NCBI RefSeq assembly: GCF_000143415.4
Contig: NW_003314279.1
Location: 514,503 to 578,502 of the forward strand
Length of the DNA: 64,000 nucleotides
Origin: Selaginella moellendorffii
Taxonomy: Eukaryota > Streptophyta > Lycopodiopsida > Selaginellales > Selaginellaceae
Direction of reading: 5' to 3'
Below the pieces are notes generated by a model. It did not search any database and was not told the DNA's origin. It saw only the letters and a list, made by a program, of their open reading frames with translations. Shown piece by piece: positions 1-9,146 of this stretch (within the stretch, counting starts at the first letter, position 1; every line of letters begins with the position of its first letter). The position numbers and the translations under genes are program-made.

Positions 1-23
1 GCATACACCCTGGCCCTGCTCAT
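1..23 (-). CDS. Probable start of casein kinase 2 alpha subunit (partial, runs off the left edge)
   Basis: The minus strand has an ATG at 21-23 that opens MSRARVYA before the window ends. This closely matches the conserved N-terminus of plant CK2 alpha subunits, which begin MSKARVY or similar. CK2 alpha is the catalytic Ser/Thr kinase subunit, found in nucleus and cytoplasm. Only eight residues are visible, so the call is recognition of a short but characteristic start. The gene would lie just 111 bp downstream of the fumarylacetoacetase stop on the same strand, so its promoter would overlap the 3' end of that gene. A GT donor at 91-96 could belong to a 5' UTR intron. Chance resemblance cannot be excluded. 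Confidence 0.45.
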
Positions 24-134
24 TGTTCTTCTGGATCTTCTTGTCGCTTGGGCAAAGCCCAGAAAGCTTAGTGGAAGAGAAAGAGGAAAAACTCACCGCT
101 AACTAAATGCTCTTTGCCCTTAATAAGTCGTGTT

Positions 135-2167
135 CTAACACGAGCATCTTGGGGGTTCTAACTTGCCGCTACACGTCCCAAAACCAACTAGATATCCATC
201 GCCCTGTGAAGTGCTGTGTTAGTCATTGCAGTATCTGGAGTACGTCTTTTCTACCTTGCAGTGGCCGCTTATTACCACTTCATCCCCGTCTTCCAGAAAC
301 TTTCGGCTGCCACCATTCTCCAGCGCCACTTGTTCGCGGCCGCCCCACGACTGTTCCAGGAGACAACCGAGGCTTCCTTGTTCCTGCCATTGGTTGATCA
401 GTCTCTCCTCCGAATGACGCTAACTTCAGCAACTTTCATTACCGGACCACTTATAGTTCCTGACGCGAGGAGATCGCCCGGTCGGAGGTTGCAACCATTG
501 ACAGTGTGGTGAGCAAGTTGCTGCCCCAGCGTCCAGTACCTTCGGCAGCAAACTTGTGAGCTTTGATTGCAGTTTCTCGCACACTTACAGATGCTTGAAG
601 TTGCTTCGGCAGATGGTTGATCCTTTCGGGTCCCCGTCCGGTTTTATGGTAACCTGGTATCATCAACTCGTCTTGCGCAGCTCACGCGAACTAATCAAGG
701 TACCTCGAGTGCAATGTCATAGCTTTTTCCCTGAGGCTCTTTCAGATATGGCAATGGTGGAGGATCCTGTAATGGTGACAGTTACGATACATTACCGTGT
801 AGAAGTACTGGATTACCTGTGCAGGTGGGTTGCAGATAAACGGCTCCAAAGCTTCCAAAGTTACAATCCATGGAGATATGGTTGTGGCTGGAAAGAGCTT
901 TGTTACGTAAAGACAGAACCAGAAATTTATGGAAGTACCAAAGCTTTTCCCCAGAAACGGGCCAAGAGGTATCGCCTCCCACCTTTGTATATCTCTAGCT
1001 GTTCGATCGAAACTGTTAATTTGTTTGCAGGAAGATGAACTAAGGTTGTAGCATACTTACCACTCCAGTCGTTCATCAAAACCAGGCCAAAAATGTGATC
1101 GTAGGCGGATTCCACAGGAATTTGCGTTCCTAGTTCGTTTCCTGGGCCAACAAACATGGCCTGACAGACAGCCCGATTAACTAGAAAAATTCACTGTAAA
1201 GTTTCCTTTGACATACCATTTCGAGCTCAAAGTCGAGAAGACTAGAAGGCTTAAATGCCGGAGAGGACGATCCAGCTGCTGGAGCTACCTGGCCACTGCA
1301 AAACATAACTTCTATCAATTCCGTGTGCGATGAAACCGATCGAAAACTAATCTTAACCTCACCAGGGTCTAGTGATTGGGTGGCCAGAGGTCACTATCGA
1401 CGAAGAACGTCCGTGATACGCAATTGGTACATGTAGCCTGCCAATGATACCTTTGCTTAGAAAAAATAAAACTGATGTGGACTCTAATCCTTTGCGAAAA
1501 GCGTACCAGTTGTCCTGAAGAGCATCCACGCCCCGGAATATTTTGCCGCAATTGAGGGCGTGATGCTTCGAGGAGAAAAAGTCTGTGTAGTCACCAATTA
1601 CCGCTGGCAACTCCATCTTCACTTCGTTCTGCCACAAAGGAAAGAATGTGACGAGCATGATTCATAAACAACGCAAGAAATTTTTCTATAGCTACCAATG
1701 GAAAGAATGCCTTCTTCCGTAGATCGGTGTTGTCTCGGAGAGCTGGCTCGTCCGCTAGACATACATAACAGTAGCAATCAATGCTCCATGAAAATCCTAC
1801 CAAGATATTCGAGAGCTTACCGGATAAGAGCTTTTGGACGGTGCCCCGTGTTTCTTTCCAGGCCGCTCGTCCCATAGCCATAAAGCGATTGAGGGAAGTC
1901 TGGAAAACGAGCAAATCACCCGACGATGCGAAAAATCTTTGGTAGTACCTGGTGGAAGCAATCCGAATCGCGCAGCAATGGCCCCGTGAACAATCCCGCC
2001 GCCGCGATAGCTCTCAGATCCAGCACCTGCTCGCCAATCGCGACTCCGGGCCTCGGCGTGGCATCCGATCGCGAGCTAAACACCCCATACGGCAGATTAT
2101 GGATCGAGAAGTGGGAATCGGGGGCGACCGGGACGAATGTGGCGATCGGCGATGGCGATGGCGCCAT
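135..2167 (-). CDS. FAH: Fumarylacetoacetase, 14 exons
   Basis: This enzyme hydrolyses fumarylacetoacetate to fumarate and acetoacetate, the last step of tyrosine degradation. Exons on the minus strand: 1949-2167, 1821-1899, 1696-1754, 1507-1628, 1363-1437, 1217-1295, 1061-1160, 939-998, 817-887, 704-766, 589-653, 443-539, 255-383, 135-203. All junctions are GT-AG and keep frame, giving 428 residues against about 420 in animal FAH. Active-site elements are present: [12 protein letters not shown] near residues 132-141 (catalytic His and metal Asp), ELEM near 208-211 (two metal Glu) and NDWSARD near 241-247 (metal Asp). The C-terminus has [18 protein letters not shown] and the FLEDGDEV loop. 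The final exon ends in a Cys-rich tail (PPRCSC) that is less conserved. Introns are about 45-70 bp. The start ATG at 2165-2167 opens [14 protein letters not shown]. Confidence 0.93.
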
Positions 2168-2445
2168 TTCTTCCTCCTCTTTCCTAGCTGGGAAGAGTGA
2201 AATATTTCTCTCGGTACCCTCGAGAAAATATACCCAGGATCATACGACATGGGCCGTTCGATCTAAAATCACACACATTAAAGGGAAGTGGCCGAGATAG
2301 ATTATCACGCGATCGCAAGTCGCAACGCTATATACATTCTACCAAAACTTTCTAGAACAATTTCAAAGAGGAAATAAAGAGACAAGCTTCGTGCGAGCGA
2401 GCGAGCGAGCAAGCGAGCGAGCAAGCGATCGACGGATGGATGAAT
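2168..2445. other. Intergenic, short GCGA-type simple repeat
   Basis: This is the gap between the 5' end of FAH and the 3' end of the AT-hook gene, both on the minus strand. It holds a low-complexity run of GAGC/AAGC tetramers around 2393-2430, just outside the AT-hook stop. It should contain the FAH promoter. I see no gene. Confidence 0.6.
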
Positions 2446-3204
2446 TCAAAGATCCCACTTCTTCTCCAGCGCGTCCATCCTCGCGGCGAGATCCTTGCAC
2501 GCCAGCTTGAGCGATTGAAACCTCTGGCGACGAGCTTGACCTTGGAGCTGGGCGATCGGTGGAGGCGGCGGCTCCATCACCTGGATAGGAGCTGGCATCA
2601 GCGGAGGCCGCCCGGGCTTGCGCTTGAGAGGCATGGGCAGATCACAATAATCCATCTCTCCGGGCTTGCGCATGGCCAGATAACGAAAATCCATCTCTGG
2701 AGCTTGCCTCGGAGGGCGACCAGGCTTGCGCTTGAGAGGCATGGCCTGATCACGAAAATCCATCTCTGGAGCTTGCCTGGGAGGGCGCCCGGGCTTGCGC
2801 TTGGCCTCGCGTGGAACCATCTCTGGAGCTGGATGCCTGCGAGGCCGCCCGCGCTTGCGCTTTGGAGGCGTGGTGGCCTCGAGAGAAACCATCTCTGGCA
2901 TCGCCGCCGCGGGAGGATCGGGAGAGGGATCAGGACGCTTCCTCCGGGAGAATGCTTGCATTATCTTCGGCCTCGGCGCTGGGATCTCGGCCTGCGGTGC
3001 CGCCTCGGTCTGGAGCAGCATTTCCTGCCTTACCCGCTGGGCCGCCTGGGCGTGCCATTCCTCCAGCTCCGGCTTGGGGCTCGCGGAGGAAGATGGATCT
3101 TTCTTGAGCAGCGATGGCGCGCGATCGTGAATCGGGAAAGCCGGCAGCGCGATGATCGCTTTCCTGGCGGGAATCACTTGCGGCAGCGGAGAAGAGAGAG
3201 CCAT
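2446..3204 (-). CDS. AT-hook DNA-binding protein, 252 aa
   Basis: This is a single-exon reading frame from ATG at 3202-3204 (MALSSPLPQVIP). Longer in-frame extension to 3291 lacks an ATG. The centre carries at least four AT-hook cores: KRKRGRPRR, two copies of KRKPGRPPR and a RKPGRPP variant. They are spaced by near-identical linkers such as QAPEMDFR, so the hooks arose by internal tandem duplication visible in the DNA at about 2610-2830. AT-hooks bind the minor groove of AT-rich DNA and such proteins are nuclear. The C-terminus (FQSLKLACKDLAARMDALEKKWDL) is predicted to be helical, perhaps a short coiled coil. No PPC/DUF296 domain is present, so this is not an AHL protein. It is divergently transcribed from the gene at 3495. 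The exact family is not recognised. Confidence 0.75.
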   Translation of the reverse strand: MALSSPLPQVIPARKAIIALPAFPIHDRAPSLLKKDPSSSASPKPELEEWHAQAAQRVRQEMLLQTEAAPQAEIPAPRPKIMQAFSRRKRPDPSPDPPAAAMPEMVSLEATTPPKRKRGRPRRHPAPEMVPREAKRKPGRPPRQAPEMDFRDQAMPLKRKPGRPPRQAPEMDFRYLAMRKPGEMDYCDLPMPLKRKPGRPPLMPAPIQVMEPPPPPIAQLQGQARRQRFQSLKLACKDLAARMDALEKKWDL

Positions 3205-3237
3205 TTCTCCGCTTTGAAATAAAAACTTAAACCCTGG

Positions 3238-3407
3238 AGAACTTGACAGATTATTGGAAACCCAACGAACTTGACGGAATCTCCTCCTCAAAGTTGACAG
3301 AATACCCTAAGCTTACCGGAATGTCCTCCTTAAATCTGACAGAATATCCCCATTTCTGAACGAACTTGACGGAATGTCCTCCTTAAACTTGACAGATTTG
3401 GCCCTAG
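3238..3407. repeat. Three-copy degenerate tandem repeat in a divergent promoter
   Basis: Units of about 45-50 bp lie at 3266-3310, 3311-3360 and 3361-3407, with a partial unit at 3238-3265. Each has a core like CTTGACGGAATGTCCTCCT followed by CTGACAGAAT. The repeats fill the gap between the AT-hook gene (ATG at 3204, minus) and the next gene (ATG at 3495, plus), so they are probably part of the shared promoter or the 5' UTRs. Confidence 0.7.
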
Positions 3408-3494
3408 AACAATGGAGCACAGGACGAGCGCGCGTGCGAGAATGGGGGCGTGTTCTCTCCGGTGAGCTCGCATTTGCATGAAATCCCTGGAGCG

Positions 3495-5480
3495 ATGGAG
3501 GATCTGGAGGACGAAATCACGGTGTTCAAGAGGCGAGAGATCCGATTCTACGAGTTCCCGGCCGCGCCGCCCAATGCTGCTCTCGGCGACTCCAAAATCT
3601 CGGTGCTGCTCGAGAATCTGGAGCTCCGCCGCTTCGTCCTGGCCCCGGTGCCCGCCCTGGACGAGGATCTTTGCACGCAGTTCATCAAGACGTTCGCGAG
3701 GAAGGCGTCGATCGACGGCGGCCACGGCATCGTCCGGGGCCGCAGCGTCGTCCTGTGCGCACACAGCGTCCAGCGACTCACCGGCCTGCCGATGGGAAGC
3801 TCCTCCTATGGCAAGCCCCTCGCGGCGCCGGAGAATGCCTCGATGCTGCGCGAGATGTTCCCGGGCATGAAGCATTCCGGGGAGAACTACTACTTGCCGC
3901 GGATGAGCCGCCGGGTGGACAACGCGGACGAGTTCATCGCCATCGCCCGGATGCTCACGGAGAGGCTGCTGTGCCAGACCGATAGCCACAAGTACGCCGA
4001 GGCGGAGCTCCTGCTGGGGATGAGGTTCTCGCTGGCGGCCGGGGTCGTGATGCCGTGGGCGGTGTTCATGGCGCGGAGGATGCTCGAGGCGGTGGTGAGG
4101 AGCAAGGAGAGGAAGTCGGTGTTTCTCTTCGGGCAGTGGCTGTCCGGGCTCATTCGCAGCCAGCTCGAGAGCGCTCCAGGCGACGAGAGGAAGAGAAAGG
4201 AGCGAGGATCTTCCGCGGAGGACGATGAGATTGGCGTTGCTGCGAAAGGGAGCCGGATCAAGCAACGGAGGTACGTGAGTGCTGGACGCGGCGGCGGTTC
4301 CACGTCCGATGAGTCACCGCGCGAGAAAGGCCGCCGACGAAAGGAGTTTGGAGGATCTGAGGATTCAGGATCATCGCCGGAGAAGAAACGCGCGGTGGCT
4401 ATGACGAGCATCATGGAACAAGAGCAAGGAGCTACGTCGACCCTCTCGGAACCGGATCGCCCACCGGAGAAAGAAAACGCAGAATTCCAAGCGGCTATCA
4501 AACATTCTCCATGCAAACTCGAGGCTCCGGTTAAACTCGAAGAAACACCACCGTCAACCCTCTCGTCAACCCTCTCGGAAGCGGATCGCCCACCGAAGAA
4601 AGAAAACGAAGAGTTCCAAGCGGCTATCAAACTCGAGGCTCCGGTTAAACTCGAAGAAACACCGGGTCAGGACCAAGCAGCTGGAGAGACGACACCGTCA
4701 CCGAACGAAAGCGAAGAGTTCCAAGCGGCTTCTCCATGCAAACTCGAAGAAACACCGGGTCGGGACCAAGCAGCTGGAGAGACGGCACCGTTACCGAACG
4801 AGAACGAAGACTTCCAAGCGGCTTCTCAAAGAAACGGGTCAGGACCAAGCAGCTGGAGAGGCAACACCGAAGAGTTCCAAGCGGCTTCTTCATGCAAACT
4901 CGAAAACACACCACCGTCGCTTGGTGAGGATCAAGCAGCTGGAGAACCGGACGAGAAACTTGGACCGAAAGGCTGCCAGGACCCCGTGGACGAAGACGAA
5001 GCAGTTCTATCCAAGGAACTAGACAAGGACCAAGCTGCTGTGTCCTCGAGCACGGATGTGGTGGAAGAACCCCGAGCTGTGGAGATCGAACAGGCAGAAG
5101 GTGGCATCGAAGTAACTGGAAATCCAGAAGATGAAACAGTCAAGCTAGAGGACCAGGCAGTTTCGAGAAAGAGCCAGCTTCTTTGCGAGCTCCTCATGCT
5201 GAGGGAGGAGGTCCTGGGAGCCGCGGAACTGGATCAGGAGTTCGTAGACTTGGAGATTGTGGAGCGTCACCGGGAGCTCCAAGAGAGCGCGCAAGAGCTT
5301 GTCTCGCTCGATGAGGAGCTCGGGCAGCTGCGCCAAGAGGTGGACGACGCAAAGTTTGCCGTGGAGCTGGAGGAAAGCCGGAGGGCACCAAAGGAGTGCG
5401 TGAGAAAGATCCGGGACGAGTACATAACTTATAAGAAGATGGTCAAGGAGTTCCTCCAGGTTTCTGAGCCTCCATCTTAG
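3495..5480 (+). CDS. Unrecognised protein, paralogue of 8124-9146, with acidic repeat region and C-terminal coiled coil (661 aa)
   Basis: This is a single open reading frame. The first in-frame ATG is at 3495 (MEDLEDEITVFKRREIRFYE); the upstream in-frame codons have none. Residues about 42-224 form a globular domain shared with the gene at 8124: FxxxPVPxxDxDLCxxFI, VxGxxV, LTGLPxG, LLxERLxC and W(L)xGLIRxQxE. Residues about 225-330 are basic and Ser-rich, possibly a nuclear signal. Residues about 330-520 are degenerate repeats built on KLEETPG, DQAAGE and EFQAA. Residues about 570-661 are strongly heptad-like, a coiled coil. The domain faintly recalls plant-specific transposon-associated or mobile-type domains, but I cannot name it. 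It is divergent from the AT-hook gene. No function is assigned. Confidence 0.72.
   Translation: MEDLEDEITVFKRREIRFYEFPAAPPNAALGDSKISVLLENLELRRFVLAPVPALDEDLCTQFIKTFARKASIDGGHGIVRGRSVVLCAHSVQRLTGLPMGSSSYGKPLAAPENASMLREMFPGMKHSGENYYLPRMSRRVDNADEFIAIARMLTERLLCQTDSHKYAEAELLLGMRFSLAAGVVMPWAVFMARRMLEAVVRSKERKSVFLFGQWLSGLIRSQLESAPGDERKRKERGSSAEDDEIGVAAKGSRIKQRRYVSAGRGGGSTSDESPREKGRRRKEFGGSEDSGSSPEKKRAVAMTSIMEQEQGATSTLSEPDRPPEKENAEFQAAIKHSPCKLEAPVKLEETPPSTLSSTLSEADRPPKKENEEFQAAIKLEAPVKLEETPGQDQAAGETTPSPNESEEFQAASPCKLEETPGRDQAAGETAPLPNENEDFQAASQRNGSGPSSWRGNTEEFQAASSCKLENTPPSLGEDQAAGEPDEKLGPKGCQDPVDEDEAVLSKELDKDQAAVSSSTDVVEEPRAVEIEQAEGGIEVTGNPEDETVKLEDQAVSRKSQLLCELLMLREEVLGAAELDQEFVDLEIVERHRELQESAQELVSLDEELGQLRQEVDDAKFAVELEESRRAPKECVRKIRDEYITYKKMVKEFLQVSEPPS
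4430..4950 (+). repeat. Coding minisatellite inside the 3495-5480 gene
   Basis: Repeats are about 48-100 bp with the core GACCAAGCAGCTGGAGAG and a downstream GAGTTCCAAGCGGCT. Most units are read as DQAAGE and EEFQAA. One unit, near 4825-4870, is read in a different frame as GSGPSSWRGN before the frame is restored. Units differ in length and order, consistent with unequal recombination or slippage. Confidence 0.8.
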
Positions 5481-5598
5481 AAACTCTATTTAGCTTTGAT
5501 GATCTCTTATGGTAGGAGATGATGGAAGGAGATCCGAGTTGTGGGGCTCCTCCATCGTAGCATACAGCTGACTAACTTATCTTTCGATTCTCGAGTTT

Positions 5599-6902
5599 TC
5601 AAGCCACGGTTTCGACTTGAGCAAGCTGAGGCTCGTAGGAATGCTGGAAGTGATTGGCAGTAAACCAGGGATGGAAGAAGAGCTGAGAAGCGGTGGGTCT
5701 GTGAGAAGGATCTCGCTGGAGGCAGAGTCGGAGAAAGTCTTTGGCTTGGTCCGAGAGGAAGTCGGGGACTCGGGGTGTTTCCAGAGTGGTGGCCAGTTTG
5801 TAGAGCACTGGAACCTGTGGAGACAAGAAAGAAGAACAGTGAGAACTTTGAGAACTTTGGAAAAGATTGCACGAACCGCTTCGTAGTCACTCCATGGTGG
5901 TCTTGCTTGTGCCATTTCGATCACCGTGCAGCCGAGGCTCCATATATCGACTGAGAGATCGTAGCCACTGCAGCGGCTCTTCAAAATCTGGAAGAAAGTT
6001 AGTGAGCGCTTGTTCTCGCTCGAAACTATCAAACCTCTGGAGCCATCCAGTATGGAGAGCCTTTTAGCGAGCGTGCAAACGACTTGGCAGTAACCTGGAT
6101 GGAAGCTAGAGCGCGATCTGAGAAAATCACTGCGAGAGACTTACGTGTTTGGCCATTCCAAAGTCCGCGAGCTTTACATTTCCATCCGAGTCAATGAGGA
6201 CGTTTGCCCCTTTGATATCCCTGTTGCAAAACCGGAAGCTTTAGGTAGGAGGAACTTTCACTGCTTTTGTTGTTACCTGTGCACGGTTTGTTTGCTGTGG
6301 AGGTACGCTAAGCCACACACGATTTGCCGTGCGTAACTTTTGATCACTGGCTCTTCGAAGGCGCCATACTCGTGGAGGAGCTTTTGGATGGAGCCACCTG
6401 ATGCAAACTCCAAGTAGATATGGAGCCTATCCTTCATCTGGACAAAACAAAGGCATGTTTCGTCGATCCATCAAGCGACGAGAGAGCGAAGTACTGATTC
6501 GGAGCCGTAGTACTGGACGATGTTTGGATGCCTCAGGCGGCTCAACATAGCAATCTCCTGCGAACGCGAGAGAAGAAACCATGTCAAAACAAACAAGAGG
6601 AGAACCACGAAAAAGAAAAGCTGGAAGAAGCCTACTTGTCTCAGCTGTTTGCAACATTCTTGAGACCTGTAGTCACTGCAGGAGATCATGGCCTCCTTGA
6701 TGGCACAAAACCTTCCAATATAGCTGAAGAAGAAAAAAAAAAAGAGAGGAAGACTCAACAGGATCACCAAAGAAACCAAGGAGAGAAACCTGTCAAAGCC
6801 AACATAGACGTTTCCAAAGGATCCACTTCCGATCAGAGCTCCCTTCTTCCAGCAAGCTGGAACTCCGGGAGACTTCTGGAGAGGGATCTCCAATGTCTCC
6901 AT
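5599..6902 (-). CDS. MAPKKK (MEKK/YODA-type) protein kinase, kinase domain only, 295 aa, 8 exons
   Basis: Exons on the minus strand: 6790-6902, 6636-6723, 6495-6557, 6277-6437, 6145-6220, 6035-6094, 5877-5987, 5599-5814. Frame is kept across all junctions. The protein reads as a complete Ser/Thr kinase domain of the plant MEKK subfamily: [12 protein letters not shown] (P-loop), CAIKEA (catalytic Lys), [22 protein letters not shown] (catalytic loop), LADFGMAKH (DFG), GSPYWMAPE (activation segment) and [20 protein letters not shown] phosphorylates MAPK kinases in stress or developmental signalling. Angiosperm YODA-like proteins usually have long regulatory N- and C-termini; here the ATG at 6902 lies only about 20 residues before the P-loop, so the protein is kinase-only unless an upstream exon was missed. 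The tail ends LAQVETVA. Confidence 0.88.
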
Positions 6903-7336
6903 TCCAACTTAAGAAGGAACCTGGATAAAAAACCCCTTAGAACCCCAGTCGAATGGATCGAGAGATTTATACCAGGGGAAATGCAGCAACAGCAACAGTG
7001 GCGAGAGAAGCTGGATAACGACTGGCTCGCTTCCATCCTCCCTCCTCCTGAGAATGATCCGCATTGCGATGCCAAAGCATTCACGAGAAGAATATATGAG
7101 CAATAATGGCGGCGGACCAATCGGTCTCATTTGTTTTGACGACATAGCGCGCATCCCCTGGCCCGCGTGTCCCTCTCGCCCTAGCTCGAATCCCCCTTGT
7201 CCCTCGTGTTCCTCATGCCCTAGCTCGAATCCCCCTTGTCCAAAAAGCCCGGCAGCATGAAGAGCCCTAACTTTCAAATTATGGATATTCCATGTACTTT
7301 TTAGGGTTCTTGGGGCTGGGCGGGCGAGCTGCGGCG
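6903..7336. other. Divergent promoter region with a 39-bp direct repeat
   Basis: This lies between the MAPKKK start (minus) and the next gene (plus). A 25-bp sequence (GCCCTAGCTCGAATCCCCCT and five more bases) occurs at 7178-7202 and again at 7217-7241. Open frames in this stretch are low-complexity and I do not call them genes. An upstream MAPKKK exon here is possible but not supported by clear signals. Confidence 0.5.
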
Positions 7337-8022
7337 ATGGAGGGCTACCTCGACCATCTCAGATCGCTGCGCAGGCTCATGAATGGTACGCGAAATCTCT
7401 GTGCCTCTGGAAATCTGCGACGCGGCTGGTGGTGTTGGGGCAGACTATGAGGACAAGGCGGCGGTGGTGAGCGCCGAGCGGCACAAGCAAGAAGCTGTGA
7501 TACGAACTCTTGAGAAGGATCTGGAATGCGGTAAGCTATCGGTGATATCGAATCAGACGAAAGCGATTTGCGTGATGATTCTCAATCCTTTTCTTTTGTT
7601 GTTTCCACAGTGAATGCTGAGTCCCGGCGCTTGGATAGCGAGACTGATGGAATCTTGAAGCAAAGCGGCTTCGTTTCGGCTTCGATTCTCAGGAGCCAGA
7701 GGGAGCTTTCCAAGCTGGATAAAGACGCCGTTGCGCTCGCGGATGCTTTGGAGGTGCTGAAGAAAGACACAGTGGTGGAGGCCGAGTCTATCCACAGGAA
7801 AAAGTGAGCCTCTTTGATTCTCTTCCGCTTTTTCTCCAGCAAATCTCGTCTCGCCCCGCGTGCAGGGCGCACTTTGACGAGCTTTCCAGTGACTTCGCTG
7901 CAAAGTTTGAACTCTACAAGTCCAAGGTGATCTTCTTTTCTCGATGTCTTCAAGCTAAGCTTATGGCACCAAGTTTCCAGGCAAATCTCGCTCTATGCGT
8001 TCTGTGTGGTCGGCAGGAATAG
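7337..8022 (+). CDS. Small coiled-coil protein, unrecognised, 143 aa, 5 exons
   Basis: Exons: 7337-7385, 7444-7530, 7611-7803, 7866-7926, 7981-8022. Introns are GT-AG and in frame. The product starts MEGYLDHLRSLRRLMN and is almost entirely charged helical heptads (SAERHKQEAVIRTLEKDLE, LSKLDKDAVALADALEVLKK), ending CVLCGRQE. The last intron (7927-7980) is 54 bp and free of stops, so retaining it also gives an open frame. The size and all-helical structure would fit a small kinetochore, spindle or tethering subunit, but no family signature is recognisable. It lies 102 bp upstream of the next gene on the same strand. Confidence 0.62.
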
Positions 8023-8123
8023 GTGGGCTCTCCTTGTGCTTTTATCTTATTTTCACTTCTTTCACTTTTGCTGATCATTCAGTGTCGTTATCTCTCGGGG
8101 AATTTAGAAACTAAATCGGAACA

Positions 8124-9146
8124 ATGCAGCGCTTTGGAAAAGTATACAGGATAGTTATAACGTTTTCGAGTCGTGGCGCCTTCACGGGGCCGAAGTTAGT
8201 CATTCAGCATAATAGGATAGCTACAGGGGAGGATTGTGGAGAGGTAACTGGAAAGGAGCGCTCCTTGTCGCAAGAGGAGTGCACCGCTATCAGGAGAAGT
8301 GACAGGCCAGTGGTGGCGGAGAACTTTAAGCGGAAGCCTGCCGAGTGTATGCTGGTGGAACAAGTGTACAAGAAAAAGGAGCTCTTGAGACCGTCGGGCA
8401 TCACTTTCGAAACGTGTGAGAAGCCGAAGCGGACCAGGTTGCTGGAGCCGGCTGGACAGAAACTGCTGAATGACTTGGGCCTGGACTTGTTCTACTTCAC
8501 GCCGGTCCCCAAGAGTGATCCCGACCTATGTCAGGCCTTCATTTCTACGTATGCTCATCCTTTTCGATACGGGATGGTTGACGGGAAAGCAGTGCGGATC
8601 AACTACGAGGAAATCGCAAAGCTGACAGGTCTTCCAATTGGGAACTGGAAGTATAAGAAGTACGACCTTCGAGGCAAGCACCAGGCGATCCTGTATGGAA
8701 TCCTGCGGACTTTCAAGCAGAAGAAGCCCGGCCTATTTTCTCTGGAGCATGTGAAGTTCGGGGACGGGCTTGAGGACAGCATAGCCTTCAGAGAAGTTGC
8801 CAGCCTACTTATGGAGAGGCTCATATGCAAGCCGCATCCTTCGGACAGCGTAATGCCGCAACTCATTCTGTCCATGCATGGATCTCTCCGGCGCAACCAG
8901 ATCATGAAGTGGGCTCAGCTGTTGACAGTTCGGCTTTGCAAGTCGGTATTCTATACCCGACTAACAGGATCATTTCCGTTTTGCTACGCCGAGTGGCTGA
9001 CGGGTCTCATTCGCCAGCAGATCGAAGGTGACGAAACCAGAGACCTTGAGTTGGAAACAAGCTTGAAGGCTCTGGCTAAGATGGAGATAGACAGGGCGGT
9101 TTTGGACTCTAGGATTCAATCTCTGGAGGCTCAGAAGCAGCAGTGA
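8124..9146 (+). CDS. Unrecognised protein, paralogue of 3495-5480, 340 aa
   Basis: This is a single reading frame with ATG at 8124-8126 (MQRFGKVYRIVITF). Residues about 118-301 align with residues 42-224 of the 3495 gene: FYFTPVPxxDPDLCQAFI, MVDGKAV, KLTGLPIGN, FREVASLLMERLIC, MKWAQLLTVR and FCYAEWLTGLIRQQIE. The last 40 residues are a short coiled coil (ALAKMEIDRAVLDSRIQSLEAQ). The first 110 residues are basic and have no counterpart in the paralogue. The TGA at 9144-9146 overlaps the ATG of the next PPR gene. The shared domain is likely lineage-specific and might derive from a transposon-associated plant domain, which is inference. Function is unknown. Confidence 0.7.
   Translation: MQRFGKVYRIVITFSSRGAFTGPKLVIQHNRIATGEDCGEVTGKERSLSQEECTAIRRSDRPVVAENFKRKPAECMLVEQVYKKKELLRPSGITFETCEKPKRTRLLEPAGQKLLNDLGLDLFYFTPVPKSDPDLCQAFISTYAHPFRYGMVDGKAVRINYEEIAKLTGLPIGNWKYKKYDLRGKHQAILYGILRTFKQKKPGLFSLEHVKFGDGLEDSIAFREVASLLMERLICKPHPSDSVMPQLILSMHGSLRRNQIMKWAQLLTVRLCKSVFYTRLTGSFPFCYAEWLTGLIRQQIEGDETRDLELETSLKALAKMEIDRAVLDSRIQSLEAQKQQ

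Noticed and set aside
2440-3222. 260-codon plus-strand ORF over the AT-hook gene
   Set aside because: The minus-strand frame has repeated AT-hooks in good context; the plus frame is Arg/Leu/Trp-rich repeat shadow.
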